DNA from: Rosellinia necatrix
Taxonomy: Eukaryota; Ascomycota; Sordariomycetes; Xylariales; Xylariaceae
DNA: 64,000 nt
Direction: 5' to 3'
Assembly: GCA_021209875.1 (NCBI GenBank)
Contig: JAGYVD010000006.1
Span: forward strand, 1,612,001 to 1,676,000
The notes below the pieces were generated by a model. The model saw only the letters and a program-made list of their open reading frames with translations, was not told where the DNA came from and ran no database searches. The position numbers were made by a program, and so were the translations under genes. Shown in pieces: positions 36,437-51,400 of the stretch (position 1 is its first letter; each line of letters opens with the position of its first letter).

Positions 36437-39400
36437 ATGTCTCTTCCCGGCCCAGGATCCCCGCGTGTAGATGGGCTCTCGATCCTGAACGCAGAACCCA
36501 GAAGGCTTCCCGGCCCCTGTCTCCTCCACCAGCTCATACCACCAACAGGTAATAATGGCCGATCGACCGCCATCGACTTTCTGTCTAAAAATGGTCGCCA
36601 TATTATGCTGTCCTACCCTGAGCTACATACAACATCCCTCGCATTAGCACATACAATATCGTCTGCTTTGAGATCAGTGCAGCCTTCGCCCCCCTCCACA
36701 GCTGGCTTTCAGGGCCCTCTCATTATCCCTATACTATCCCCTCAGTCACCACAGCTATATGTTGCTATCCTGGCTGTGCTTAAGGCTGGTGGCGCTTTTT
36801 GCCCATTAAGCCTCGAGGCGCCGCTTGATAGGGTGAGATTTATACTTGAGGATGTGAAGGCCAGCGTGGTGTTGGTGAACCGAAATCTAGCCTCCAGGCT
36901 CCCTGTGGACGACAATAAATACAAAATTGTCTTCATTGACGATGTTCTCGATGTCTCAGAAACAGGGGGTGATTCCCTTGCTACTGTTTGCCCCGACCCA
37001 AAGGCCGAGGATCTGTCATATGTTATGTACACCTCGGGTTCGACAGGTACGCCCAAGGGTGTTGCTGTCTCTCATTTGGCTGCAACCCAATCCCTGCTAG
37101 CTCATGAGCGACATGTACCACCTTTCTCGAGATTTCTCCAGTTTGCGGCGCCGACGTTCGACGTGTCTATTTTTGAAATATTTTTCCCTCTTTTCCGAGG
37201 CGCGACCTTGGTAGGATGTGATCGCGCGGAGATGCTCACTGATCTTGTCGGAATCTTGAACAAAATGGAGGTCGACGCATGCGAACTAACGCCGTCGGTG
37301 GCTGGCAGTTTATTGAAACAGCGCTCCCGGGCACCGGGTTTAAAGTTGCTCTTAACTATAGGAGAAATGTTGACGGAACCAGTCATTCGGGAATTTGGTG
37401 GCGATGAATGCAAGACAAGCATACTGTGGGGCATGTACGGCCCTACGGAGGCAGCAATTCATTGGTGAGATTTGTTTTCATCTGAATTCTCTGGAATGCA
37501 GCTTACGGTTTATACAGCACTCTTCAGCCAGCTTTCGAAGCTTCCTCCAAGGGTAGTACAATAGGTGTACCTTTTGATACGGTTTCGGCATTCGTCGTTC
37601 GTATATCAGCCGAGCATACCGCAGCCTCCCAGTTCGAAGTCCTCCCCGTAGGGGAGGTTGGTGAACTTGCTCTCGGCGGATTACAGCTAGCCGCCTACTA
37701 TGTGAACAGGCCCGATCAGACCGCTATGTCATTTGTAGACACCGCATGGGGACGAGTGTATAAGACCGGCGACAAAGCCGTGATTCGGCCCGACGGAATT
37801 ATCGAGTGCTTAGGCAGAATCGACGAGAGCCAGGTAAAACTCAATGGACAAAGACTTGAGTTAAGGGAGATTGAACAAGTTCTGTTACGTGTACTAGGAT
37901 GCCATGGCGCTGTTGCAGCGGTGATATCGAATACCTTGATCGCATTCGTTAGCATGGAACAACCGTCCCGTTCAAGCGCACAACTCTGGGATCAATGCCG
38001 ATCCTGGCTACCAGCATATATGGTACCTACCGACATTGTGGTTACGCAACAACTGCCTCGCTTGTCCTCTGGAAAGATAGACAAAAAGCGGCTGATTGGC
38101 GACTATACTTCTCAAACAAAAGCCGCCTTTGAGGCCGAGAGAGCTGTTGACGACCGTGAACGTCTCCTCTGTGATGTGGCTACTACAATTCTTAACGAAC
38201 AAGTCGGTCCGCTGACTCAATTCTCGGCTTCAAGGTTGGATTCTTTAGCCGCTATTGAATATGCATCTACTTTAAGAGAAAATGGCATATGTAATATCAG
38301 CCCGATCGATGTTTTAAGCGCCCGAACACCCAGAGAACTTCGACAAAAGATAGAAGATAGTGTGATGCCAGTGCCTATTCAGGATACAGAACATCAGTCG
38401 ACAAGTAACCAACCCTTTGATCTTCAACAATCCAAGCTGAAACTGGAATCCATATTAGGGGATCAAATCAACGAAATCGATCGAATAGAAAGCCCTACAC
38501 CCTTGCAGCAGTCAATGATCGCCGAGACCTTGAAGAATCCTGAACTATACATGAATCAGATTGAGTTTGAGCTAGCTTCACACGTCACGGTAGATGTACT
38601 GCTGTCGAGTCTCAAAAAGCTGACAGAATGTAATGAAATTCTTCGGACCGGTTTTGCCTTTGTAGAAGCGCAAATTTGCCAGGTGATTTGGAAACGGGTG
38701 GACGATATCCAGTTTTATGAGAACGTGGATGGGGGAGATCATACAGGCGAAGTCGCAGATGTTGAATTATTTCTGCGGCACCCGCTGAGGATAGAAATTC
38801 AGCGCCCAACACTTGAGGAAGAGCATTACACCATGCTTCTTACACTGCATCATGCGATCTATGATGGGTGGACCATTGATCTGATGATTGAAGACTTGAC
38901 CATGCTTCTGGGTGGTAGTGCGCCAACCAAAAGGCCACAATTCTCACAAGTGATGAAGAATTTGCAAAAAAATCCCAAATATAATATCAAGGATTCTATA
39001 GAATTCTGGGCTGAGCATCTCCACGGTGCCGGCGCTGTCGCTGCGGCAGGCTTCAAGACAGTCGCGGTTCCAAAGCCAGAACGGGTTTCTATTACAACAA
39101 GGATGCTTCTGCATCCCAATAATTTAAAGGATATTATGGGAAGAGTCTCGGTAGGGCCTCAGGTGCTCTTTCAATCGTGTCTCGTCTGGCTATGGGCTAC
39201 TATTCAGGGTGTTGATGATGTCACGGTCGGTAGCGTGTCATCAGGTCGTAGCTTTCCTCTAGATGGGATTGACAAGCTAATGGGACCTTGTATTACAACC
39301 CTTCCACTCCGTGTCAACATCTCAAGGTATCGGACTATCATCGAACTGCTCCAGAGCATCCATTCGACCAACAGGGAAGCTTTGCGGCATGGCCACGTAC

Positions 39401-42400
39401 CGCTATCTAAGATATACCAGGCCGCTGGTGTCTCGGGTGGCTCGAAATTGTTTGACGTCATTTTTGCCTATCAGGAGTCTCCTGCCAGCCGGAGGCAAAA
39501 CTCAAGTATTATACGAGAGATCCGGCATCACGATGCGACAGAAGCCAATCTCCTGGTTGAGATTCAACCTCGCGGAGACCACTACGTCTGTCAGACAACG
39601 TTCCGGACGGATACCCTCTCGCAATCCCTAGTAGAGGTTTTCACTCGCCATCTAGGCCATCTAGTTGATTACTTCAACAGTCATCTCGATGCGCCAATCG
39701 AAACTATTCATCATTATTTCCCATTCGATAGCCTCTCGCATTTCAACGAAAATCCGACACTCGTGGAAACATGCTCTAGTCTATCGGAAATGGTAGAGCA
39801 GTCGGCATCCAAATTCTCGTCAGCGCCCGCGCTGCATTTTGCCACATCGATAAGTCAGGGCGAAATGAACTCACAGTTCTTGTCGTATCATGAGCTCAAT
39901 TCCAAGGCAAATCGGATAGCTCGTCATCTTCAACAATGCGGACCAGCTCACGGGGGTGTCGTTGCTATTATTATGGAAAAGTCGCCCTTGTTATACTCTA
40001 GTATATTAGCCATACTCAAGCTTGGCCATGCATATCTCCCCATACTTCCCAGTACACCTCTCGAAAGGGTCAAGATTATTCTTAGTCAGGCCGAACCCTC
40101 TCTATGTGTCGTAGACACGGGCTCATCCTCATTAATATTTGATAAAGAATCTCCGACCATAATCGATATTGAAATTTCAGATATCTCGGCCTATTCAGAT
40201 GCTAATCTTAGTATACGCGGCAGTTCGTCTGAGCTCGCTTACGTTATCTATACTAGGTACGGCATGGATGATCATGTTTCCCTATTCCTCGCCCCTGATT
40301 TTGCCGCTAATTTTGTCTAGTGGGACGACTGGGACACCGAAAGGCGTGGCGGTTACTAACGAAAACATACTAAGCAATATCGATATTCTCTCAGACATCT
40401 ACCCGCACCAATCATCCGACAGAATGCTCCAGGCCTGCTCCCAAGCGTTTGATGTGTCTGTTTTCGAAATATTCTTTGCTTGGGCAAATGGAATGTGCTT
40501 GTGTGCTGGGGTAAACGATACCTTATTTGGAGACTTTGAGCAAACAGTTCGGGCGTTTGAGATTACTCATCTTAACGTAACTGTGACCGTGGCGTCCTTA
40601 TTAAACCCTAACAACGTTCCTACGGTCAAATTTCTGGCTACGTCTGGCGAGCCGATGACTGACGAGGTCCTTAATAGGTGGTCGCAATATCTTTATCAAG
40701 GTAAGAGCAATACAGTAAATAAAGCCCCTCAAGGTCATTCCACAGCTAACGAACGAACGAAAGGTTACGGCCCTTCCGAGACGACTAATATCTGCACGGT
40801 GCGTAAAGTATTCTTGGGTGATTCACCTCAGTTTCTTGGGCATGCTTTCCAGAATACCTCTACATTCGTTCTGCACCCCAGTTCCACACAGCTTGTGCCA
40901 GTGGGTTGTATAGGCGAACTATGTTTTGGTGGTTACCAAGTAGCCTCGAGATATTTGAAACTGCCTGAGATAACCGCTGCGCGATTTATCGATCATGAAA
41001 AATACGGTCGGCTGTATCGATCTGGCGACCTTGGCCGCATGCTTCCTGATGGCTCCTTGATTATCCACGGACGAATAGATACACAAGTAAAACTCAGGGG
41101 CATGAGAATCGAGCTCCAGGAAATTCAGGCAATAGCGTCCAAAACTGGTCTTACACAAAGCTGTAAAAGCGTCCTTCTCACCCAGCAAGACGCCAAACGC
41201 CAACATATCGCATTCTTTTATGTCGCCCGGGGCTATGAAAGCACTGGATTCCAACTATTGCCTCTGACAAGAGACTCCAGGGAACAAACCCGGACCCTTT
41301 GGCATGCATTCCAATCGGGTCTGCCTGACTATATGGTACCGGCATTCATATTCCCTATAACCTCTTTACCCTTGACTTCATCTGGTAAGGTGGACGAAAA
41401 CGCATTACGAAGGTTTGCCGGAAGTCTTTCGACTCACACTTTGAACACTTGTGCCTATACTGAGGATCAAATTGACGTGCGACCGGATTGGTCGAAAACG
41501 GAGATGTTGGTTGTCAATATGATTGCTGATACACTGAAGGAAGATATACGTGCAATTAACCGCTGGACGACCTTCTCTGCGCTTGGACTAGACTCGATAT
41601 CCGCCATGCCACTCGCCCGTAGCCTTCAATCAGCCTTAGGGAAGCGAATTCCTTTATCATTAATCTTACAGCACCCAAATATCAGCCGGCTGGCAGCTGC
41701 GGTCGACGAACTGGAACGCGTGAATGAGTCATTACACTCGAGTGCTTCTTTGCTCCCACAAGAACTTGTGAGAACGATGCAAAAGCGCTTTACAACGAAA
41801 GAGCGATCAGTCACGAAGGTGCTTCCATGCACGCCATTACAGGAAGTAATGGTGATGTCGTCGTTCAATCCCACACCAACGAGTGGTGATGGGGTGGCTT
41901 ACTACAACCAAATGCTATTCCATCTCCGAGTCCCATGCGAGTCTGTGATGCCTCTCTGGAACGAGGTTGTCCGACGTCACGAGATACTGCGCGCATTATT
42001 CATTCCGTCCGACAACATTAGATACCCTGTTGTCCAGATAATTCTGGACGATTATGTTCCTGAGTGGCAAGTCATAGACACAGAATCCGTTTCGTTACAA
42101 GAACAGGCTTCTAGACATATATCCTCGGTTTCAAGGATGATAGGCAGCGATAGGCCCCCCATAGCATTGGCCATAATCCGAACTAAAGAATCTGGGGAAT
42201 ACCTCTCATTCGTTTGCCATCACGCTATGTACGATGGAATTTCTATGCGAATAATTCTCTCAGAAATCGAGGCGTTATACCACGGCAGACATCTACCCAA
42301 GCCGCCTTCTTTGGAACCTTTTATTCGCGAAACGCAGTTATCGCACCCGCTACAAGATAGCTTCTGGGAACAGCTCTTGCAAGGGCTTCAGCCGGTTTCT

Positions 42401-45400
42401 TTGAAATGCAAAAACTTTACCAAAGATGCAATGCCTGGGATTATATCCGCGAGTGCGTCTAAAATGTCATTAAAACTGATAGAGTCGCAGTTACAAGATA
42501 TAGGGGTTTCGATGTTATCGCTAGTCCAAGCCGCCTGGGCTATCACATTATCTGTACTTAGCCGGAGGAGCGATATCTCGTTCGGTAGTGTTGTCGCTGG
42601 CCGCTCGATTCCAGTGGACATGGTTGACCACCTTGTAGCACCCTGCTTCAATACTCTACCAATCCGCATGGATTTATCCTCGTCAACGTTTCTGCTCGAT
42701 GTTATCAAGGGTTTCCAAAATCTCCACGCGAAAGTTATGCTACATCAGTTTACAGGTTTACGGCGTATTCAAAGAGTTATTAACACGGAAATGAGTTTAT
42801 TCGACACTTTAATCATTCTTCAGCCACCAACAACTCCTCTCGATGACGCACTATGGTCTTTGGAATACGAAGATGGCTTTATGGGCGTGAGTTTCCCGGT
42901 TTATAACCCAAAATAAGAAGAAAGTTGGATCGGCCACTAATTTCTAGAATAGATCCCAATAATCTGTGAAGTCATTCCTTGCAGGCTCAACGACACACTC
43001 ACGATGCAGCTCCATCGAGATCGGTAAATATCTAGTATCCCAAGTCAACTATATATAGCAAAATTTACTAAAAATTTCTGCAGATCCAAGTTCACTTACG
43101 ACACTTTACAGTTAGTCGGTAATATTTTTAGTCATATCCTTGACGCCTCTTTGAGATATCCGTCTTCCCACATTTTCGGGAGTGAACAACTGCCGAGTGA
43201 TTGGCAAGCGGATATTGGAAAGTTATTTTATGTAGAATCCCCGCAGACGCTTAGCGCCCTCCCCAATCGAGCGCTCAGCTACGATGACGAAGTGTGGTCT
43301 CTATCAGAATCAATAATCCGCCAAATGCTAGCAAGATTCACGGAAATGCCGGAAGACCAAATCAAACGCCTCACCCCCATATATCGATACGGCCTTGATA
43401 GTATTACAGCTATTCAATTTATAGCCATACTTCGGCAGCAGAAGATCTTTATCTCTCTAGTCGACGTCCTGGAGCAACCCACATGTGCTGGAATAGCCGC
43501 TGCTATAGGACATGATATTGAAGACGACTTTTCTGGGAGCTACGAATTTTCAAGCTTCCAAAACCAAGTCGAAACGGAAATTCGCAGCTGTGACATTGAT
43601 CTCGGAACTGTTGAGGCAATATTGCCCTGCACTGCTACACAGCAAGGTCTTCTCTCGCAGTTTTTAGATTCGGAGGGGAAATATTATTTTAACTATACCT
43701 CCTGGATACTTGACACGACTGCAAGTCCAGAGCGCATCCTGTGGGCGTGGTCGCAGCTTGCGGATCATCACCAGATCCTTCGAACCGGTTTCATTCCAGT
43801 CGATCATCCAGATAGCTCCTTTGCAATGTTGGTGTACTGCAGAGATAGCTTCACAGCCCCGGTAGAGATCTATGAAGCAGATGCATTTGATGTCGATAAA
43901 TGGCGTTTAGATGCTACGGCCGATGCTCTTCACGCATTAGTACGGCCACCCTGGCGGCTTGCTCTGGTACTCCTCAAGAGCGCCAATAGCGAGGCATCAC
44001 TAACCATGCACCTTGCCATACACCACACCCTCTACGATGCCTTCACTTTACAAAATCTACTGCATGATCTTAATAGGCTTATCTCTGACGGCGTTAAACC
44101 AGAGGTCACGAGCATTGACCGTGCGCTGTCGCACTATCTTGGTCTTGTCGAGTCAGCACAATCCGCAGGACAGGAATTCTGGAAAGAAAAGGCGAAAAAT
44201 TTTGCCTTTCATAAATTCCCAGTTATGACACCACTTCGCGTCAATAGCTCTGATTCTATGATATTGTCTCGTACGTTTGAGGCTTCTTCGTCATCTATCC
44301 GTCAGGCCGCTTCTGAATGTTGCATCACGGTACAAGCGGCGCTTCAGGGTGCTTGGGCGCGCCTCCTGAGTGCGTATATCGGAGAACCTCGAGTCACATT
44401 TGGAGTCGTCTTCGATGGGCGGACTACACAGTTTGCGCGACAGGTAACACTTCCAATGATTACTACGCTTCCCGTGATCGCGGAAAATGTTGCTTCCAAT
44501 ATCGAGTTAGTCCATCAAATGATGGAGTATAATAGAGAACTACGCCGGCTTCAACATATTCCTATAACTCAGATTCAACGTGCCCTGGGGGTTACTGGTG
44601 CGCTTTTCGACACTATTATGATATATCAGGCCGTGGATAAGACCGTGAAACCACCACCACTGCGTGTTATCAAAGAAGTTGCATCAGTTGAATATCCGGT
44701 ATCCTTGGAAATTGAAGAGACTTATTCAAATACCACGCAGCTAAACCTAGGTTTTAGACCTAGCATTATTCCTCAAGAACAAGCGGTGCTCCTTCTTAAC
44801 CAGTTCGAGGCGACACTCATGAATCTACTTGCTCCCGCTGGACGTCCCGCAGTCCCCCTCTCCATCAGCAAACCCAGCTTGTTTTCAATTCTCCCCCCAG
44901 CTTGTGAGGCGCTTCCGACGGACACCGGCCTGCTACACGAGCTCTTAGAGAATTCTGCCCTGTCCATACCCTCTGCTGTCGCCCTCGAATTCACTGACGA
45001 CGTCACTTTCTCCAATAATGGCCAATGTTGGACTTACCGAGAAATAGATGCCTTGGGCAATCAAATTGCTCACTTCATCACTAGTCACGGAGTTGAGCCC
45101 GGGAGCATTATTGCAGCTTGCTTCAACAAATGTCCTGTTGCTTACTTCACGCTGCTTGGAATTCTCAAAGCAGGATGTGCATTTCTCTGCCTTGACCCTT
45201 CAGCCCCTGCCAAACGCCAAACCTTCATCCTTGATGATTCAAAGGCAGTCATGCTAATCATTTGCGAGCAATTTGATTGGGCGTCTAATACTTCGTTGCC
45301 AGTATATATGATTGACGCGAGCATGCTGGAGACATTCCCGACTTCGCGTCCGTTATTACAACGTCAAGTATTACCGTCCGATTCGTGCTACTGTTTGTAT

Positions 45401-48400
45401 ACAAGTGGTACAACTGGAACCCCCAAAGGCTGTCTGATAAGTCACGAAAACGCTGTTCAGGCGATGGCAGCCTTCAAGGATCTGTTTACCGGGCGTTGGA
45501 ACCCTGATTCTAGATGGCTACAATTTGCTGCATTACACTTTGATGTCTCAATTCTGGAGCAGTACTGGTCTTGGTACGTGGGAATAACCGTCGTAGCAGC
45601 ACCCAAGGATGTCATTCTCAGTGATTTAGCTATGACAATATCGAAGCTTCGAATCACACACATCGATTTGACCCCTAGCCTAGCCCGACTCATTACTCCT
45701 CGTGAGTGCCCAAGTTTATGTGAGGGCGTTTTTATTACGGGGGGAGAGAAACTACGATCCGATGTCCTAGAAACCTGGGGTTCCGAAAAGGTTATCTATA
45801 ATGCGTACGGGCCGACTGAGGCCACGATCGGTATCACGATGTATAGAGGCGTACCTGAGAATGGAAGGCCGTCGAACATTGGGAATCTCTTCCCTAATGT
45901 TGGAGCATATATATTCGAACGTGATACTGAAACACCAGTTTTACGTGGCGGAGTTGGAGAGCTGTGCGTGTCCGGCAAGCTTGTTGGCAAGGGATACCTG
46001 AATAGAGAGGCTCTGACTAAGGAGCGCTTCCCTTCATTACAAGCGTCGGGAGAGCGAATCTACCGCACGGGCGACCTTGTTAGGGTACTTTACGACGACT
46101 CGCTTGATTTCCTTGGTCGAGCGGATGACCAAGTCAAACTGCGAGGGCAGAGATTAGAAATTGGTGAAATCAACCATGTCATTCGAGAAAGTCTAGCCGA
46201 CGAAGCAAGCGACGTCGTCACGGCAGTGATCCGAAGAAAGGCTCAAGATACGGATCTCCTGGTATCTTTCGTTTCTATGTCCTCCAATTCTGGACCCGCA
46301 TGCGAACTCCAGGTCTACTACGATACGAACCACAAGGAACTTACCAGGCGCGCACAAGAAGCTTGTAGATCTCGCCTGCCAACGTATATGGTCCCTTCCT
46401 TCATTTTATGCTTGTCGTGCATCCCCCTGTCTACAAACAATAAGGTTGACATGAATCGCTTGAAAAGCCTCTACTTGGGGTTATCGCATGAGCAACTCCA
46501 GGCGCTGTCGGTAACCTCTTCCCCAAGCAGCCGGACGCTCAATAAAGATGAGAGTAATTTATTGGAAGCGATTCGCCAGGTCACACGGGCCGAAGAAGAT
46601 GCTGTACTGCCAACTACTACAATATTCGAATTAGGCATAGACTCCATCACAGCTACAAGATTAGCAAAACAGTTAAGGGGCTTAGGTTTTGTATCCGCGA
46701 CACCATCGGTGATATTACGACACCCGCAAATTGGACAGCTTTCTGAGGTTCTGAAACGGCATGACTTCGGCGATCAGAATGGCCATGCCTTGCAAGTAAG
46801 GCAATCAATCGCAGCATGTCGTCACAGATATCTCGGCCCGGTTTGTGAGGCGCTAGAGGTGAAGCCAACTGAAGTAGAATATATCGCGCCATGTACTCCG
46901 CTACAACAGGGCATGATAGCTAGGTCGAAAGAACAAGGGTCGCAGAGTTCTTATTTCAACCAATTTCAACTTCGATTAGACCATAGGGTGTCTATTGATC
47001 GCTTGAAAGCAGGGTTTGGCCGAGTTCTTGCCTCCTACTCAGTTCTGAGGACAGCTTTTGTGGATACATCAGATGGGTCTCTTCAGGTAGCGATGAAAAG
47101 TCGGCCGATACGGTGGTTTGAGGTAGAGACGACACCTGAATCATTTGAGCGAATTACTACGGAGCGACGGCGCCTTTGGGTTGATTCGAATCACCACATT
47201 CTAAAATGGCCTGTGGAAGCAGATCATGTCGAGGTTGACGGACAGCATTACCTACTTCTGAGGCTTTTCCATGGCATATATGATGCTCGCAGCCTAAGTA
47301 TTATCCTCCAGTCACTGGAAGGGGAGTATGAGGGCAACCCTATGCCTCGTGGCCCAGAATTTGTATCCGTCCTGGCTGAAGGGCCACTCCTCAAATACCA
47401 AGAATCTCACCAATTCTGGAAATCACTTCTAAAGAATCACCGCTTTCAACCTATGCCAAGCTTAACCGGTACCCCTTCCACCATAAGCAGCCTCATACAT
47501 CAATCAATGAAATTCGACGGCTTCGAAGAGAGACGGAAGGAGCTACAAGTAACTCACCAAGTCCTACTGCAAGCAACATGGTTGTATACGCTGCGTCAAT
47601 TTTTCGTTGATGCGCCAACCATTGGGGTGATCCTGTCTGGAAGATCGCTTGCCATTGATGATATAGATCTCGTCGTTGGGCCATTATTCAACACACTACC
47701 GCTTCGAGTAGACTTCACGAACGGCATGACATGGGTATCATTAGCACGGAAAATTCAGGAACACAATAACGATATTCTAACATTCTCTCACACGCCTCTG
47801 CGCGACATACAGAAAATTTGCGCGAATGGGCAGCCCGTTTTCGATACTCTTTTTACCTTCGATCGCGACGAGAAGCCAGTATCTACGCGCGAGAGTTCTT
47901 TATGGTCAATACAAGACTCTCCTGCCCACCCTGACTATCCATTGGCAGTTGAAATCATCATGGTCGAAAACAACGTCTTCCACGTCACCCTCGCAGCTCA
48001 GGGCCACATAGCCGACGAACAGGCTTTGAGTTCACTTCTAGACCAGTTTTCTAAGTCATTAGCTTCAATCATTGTCTCGGTTGATGATATACTTGTCTCT
48101 CACACGGCGAATGAGAATGATCAAAAAACCTGTTCTAGAACCTAGGCCTCAAAGCAATAGCTACAAGGTTAAAAAGGGGGAGTGGTTTTGTGTGGGACGA
48201 GAAATCGTCCGAGGTACGCTGTGAAGTCGCGGCTCTTGCAGGTGTTGATCAAGCTGAGATATCGGGAGAAACCAATTTATTCGCCCTCGGCCTTGACAGC
48301 ATCGATCTAATAAAGCTTTCTGGGAGATTAACAAAATTGGGATACAATGTTGGCCTGAGCGCGTTAATGAAGCAGCCGACACTGGAGAGTATCTTAGCGG

Positions 48401-51400
48401 GCCTCCGAAAATGCTCATTACCCACGATGGAAGCATCGAGCACTGCAGATCTGGGCGATGCCACCTCTATCCTGGAAACCTGGTATCGCGAAACCGGCTT
48501 GAGCCTCTCAGATGTCGAAGCTGTCCTACCGCCCACTGCACTCCAGGACTCCATGGTAGCGGAAATGGTACACTCAGACTTCCATAGATATTTCAACCAC
48601 GACGTCGTTCAGCTCCCACCGGACGTCGATATCGATTCTTTAAAATCAGCGTTATCGACAGTATATGCAAGCTCTCCCATTTTACGAACTGCATTCATTG
48701 AGATTGATGATCCCCGAGTCAGTTCCGCCTACTGTCAAGTTATCAGGAAGCATCAGCTCGACCTTGAAGCAATCTCGCGTATTTCTGGTACTGATGACAT
48801 CTCTAAGCTAACGGACCTAGCAAGACTTCGTGCATTGGAAAGCGGAGGCGCATCGCACTTATTTCAGGTGCAATTTGCAGAATTAGGATCAAGAAAGCTG
48901 ATGGTACTGTCTATCGCCCATGCCCTATATGATGGTTGGTCCCTTGATATGCTTCATAAAGATATCGAAGCAGCATACAAAAACGATTATATACCACGAA
49001 TTCCCTACAAGGGTTATCTCTCACATATTATTCGTCAATCTAGCTCGCCAGATATACAGTTCTGGGCCGATCTTCTACATGGGGCTCAGGCCACTCTAGT
49101 CCCTAAATCAAATACGATATCAGGGAAGGGCATCACTCATCGGCATGAAATGCAGTCCAAGAGGAGTGTCTCAGATATTAGGGCGCTTTGCAAAAATCTT
49201 CGCATCACGCCACAAGTTCTCAGCCAAGCATGCTGGGCTGCCGTGCTGGCCTCTTTAACTGGGTCGTTAGATGTCATTTTTGGTGTCGTATTGTCAGGGA
49301 GGGATACGAGGGAAGCCCAGGAGCTCATGTTCCCGACGATGAACACAGTTCCCTTGAGACTAGCGCTCCACGGAAGCGTTATTGAATTTCTCCACTATTC
49401 CCAAGACATTATGTCTAGCGTGCTCGAAATTCAACACACTCCGCTCCGAGACATTCAAAAGTTTGCTCGAGGCTACGGAGATACGCTTTTCAACAGCATT
49501 TTCCTTCTACAGAACTCCATGCATAACGAGCCGAGAAGCGGCACTTTTCTGCACTCGATACATTCTGTCTCTGCTGTGGATTACCCCGTCTGTGCTGAAT
49601 TAGAACTGACAGGCAAGGATGCTATCTGGCGTGTCGCCGTTAACGGGGACTACATGAGTTCCAAGGATATAGAAAGTCTTGGGTCCCGTCTTGAGCGGGT
49701 TTTAAACTACTTTGCTGGAAACGCCAATCAACCAGTCCTGAAATTTAACTCTAACGGTCCCCAAATGGTGTCTATTTGTGGCCTTGAGCCTATTGAATTC
49801 CGCCCCAAGGTAGAGGAGAAGGAAACCGACGTATTGGTGGTAAATGGATATGCCTCACGAACAGCCACCTTGTCGCCACAGGGGTACGAAACACTACTCG
49901 ATGTTTTATCCGACATCTGCAAAGTGCAGAGACATGAGATTGATCCCAGTCTGTCGATCTTTCACATAGGACTTGACTCTATTAGTGCGATCAAAGCAAG
50001 CTCAATGCTTCGGAAACGTGGTTTGGAAATTACCACTAGGGATCTACTAACCATACCGTCGATCGGTGGCATTTTAGAGAAAGCCGATCGAGCGATTAGT
50101 GAACTCACCCAAACCCCCGCACCAGAACAGCTGCAACCGAACTCGTTCATCAATCGGGAGGAGGTATGGACGTTTATCAAAAGATCCGGGCTTGATTTGG
50201 ACTCGATCGAAACTGTACTGCCGGCTTTACCAGCTCAGGTATATATGATGAGTATATGGCAAAATAGCGGCGGCAGCACATTTTTCCCGAAGTTCACGTT
50301 CAGAGTGTCAGGTCCCATTGATTTGGTGACTCTCTCAAAGGCTTGGCTTACTATCGTCGACGAAGTTGCAATGCTAAGGACCCATCTGGTGGCTACCACT
50401 TCGTTCAGCCCGTCGTTTCTTCAAATCATACTGCAGCCAAAGTTCGCGCGCCAACATGCTAAAACGGTTACCACTCAGCGTGGCGGCCGATGGGAGTTCG
50501 CTTATGCGGCGACGCCGTTCGCCGTTGCTCAGTTCATCGGAGAGCAGTCAGGCGAGGTGAACCTCGATTTATGCATACATCACGCATTATATGATGGCAT
50601 AAGCCTGCCTATGATACTCAATCGTTTTGCCGAACTCTGCAGTTCTGTTTCACCAGTCGTTGACCATCCCAAGAGCGCTGCTTGGTATGAATTCGTGCTC
50701 AAACACCTTAGCTCGCCGATCCGTGCGCACAGTGAATTATTCTGGACGTCATATCTGAGTGGATGCACTGATACATGTATATCTCGAGTAATTCGCCGTC
50801 CTGAAGGTATGCATGAGCCAAGGGTTAATGAGTTCCGCCGCGCGGGTGTCAAGAATGCTGCTAGACTTAAGCCTCAAGGCTCTAGCCACGGGATATCAAC
50901 CCAGGCACTATTGCTTTCCGCATACTCCAAGGCTTTTATGAAGTGGCTTCGACGGGCGGGAAGCCTTGACGATGATAGTGATTACGTCTTCGGGATTTAT
51001 TTGGCTAACCGTTCGGGATATCCGGATGTCGAGGCGGTGCCATTGCCCACGCTCAACATCGTCCCGTTAAGGGTCAGGAGTCCATTGAGTAGGAGTATCA
51101 CTGCCATAGCAGCAGATATTCAGAAAGACATTGTCGAGATCAGCAGGTTTGAGAATTCCACCGCCAGCTTATGGGAGGTGCAGGGATGGACTGGAGTGAA
51201 CATCAACACAATCGTGAATATCCTCGCTACCCCTGACGATCTGTCGTTCCCCGCACCACATTCTGTCAGGCTCGAAAAGCTTCCGAATAACAACTCTCGA
51301 GCGCTAGAGTGCGATGACGTATCTGGATGGCTCATTGCCCCAGATGATAACAGTCTGTCTCCTAATATGCTTGCTCATGCGTACCCGGTTAGTAACAAGT

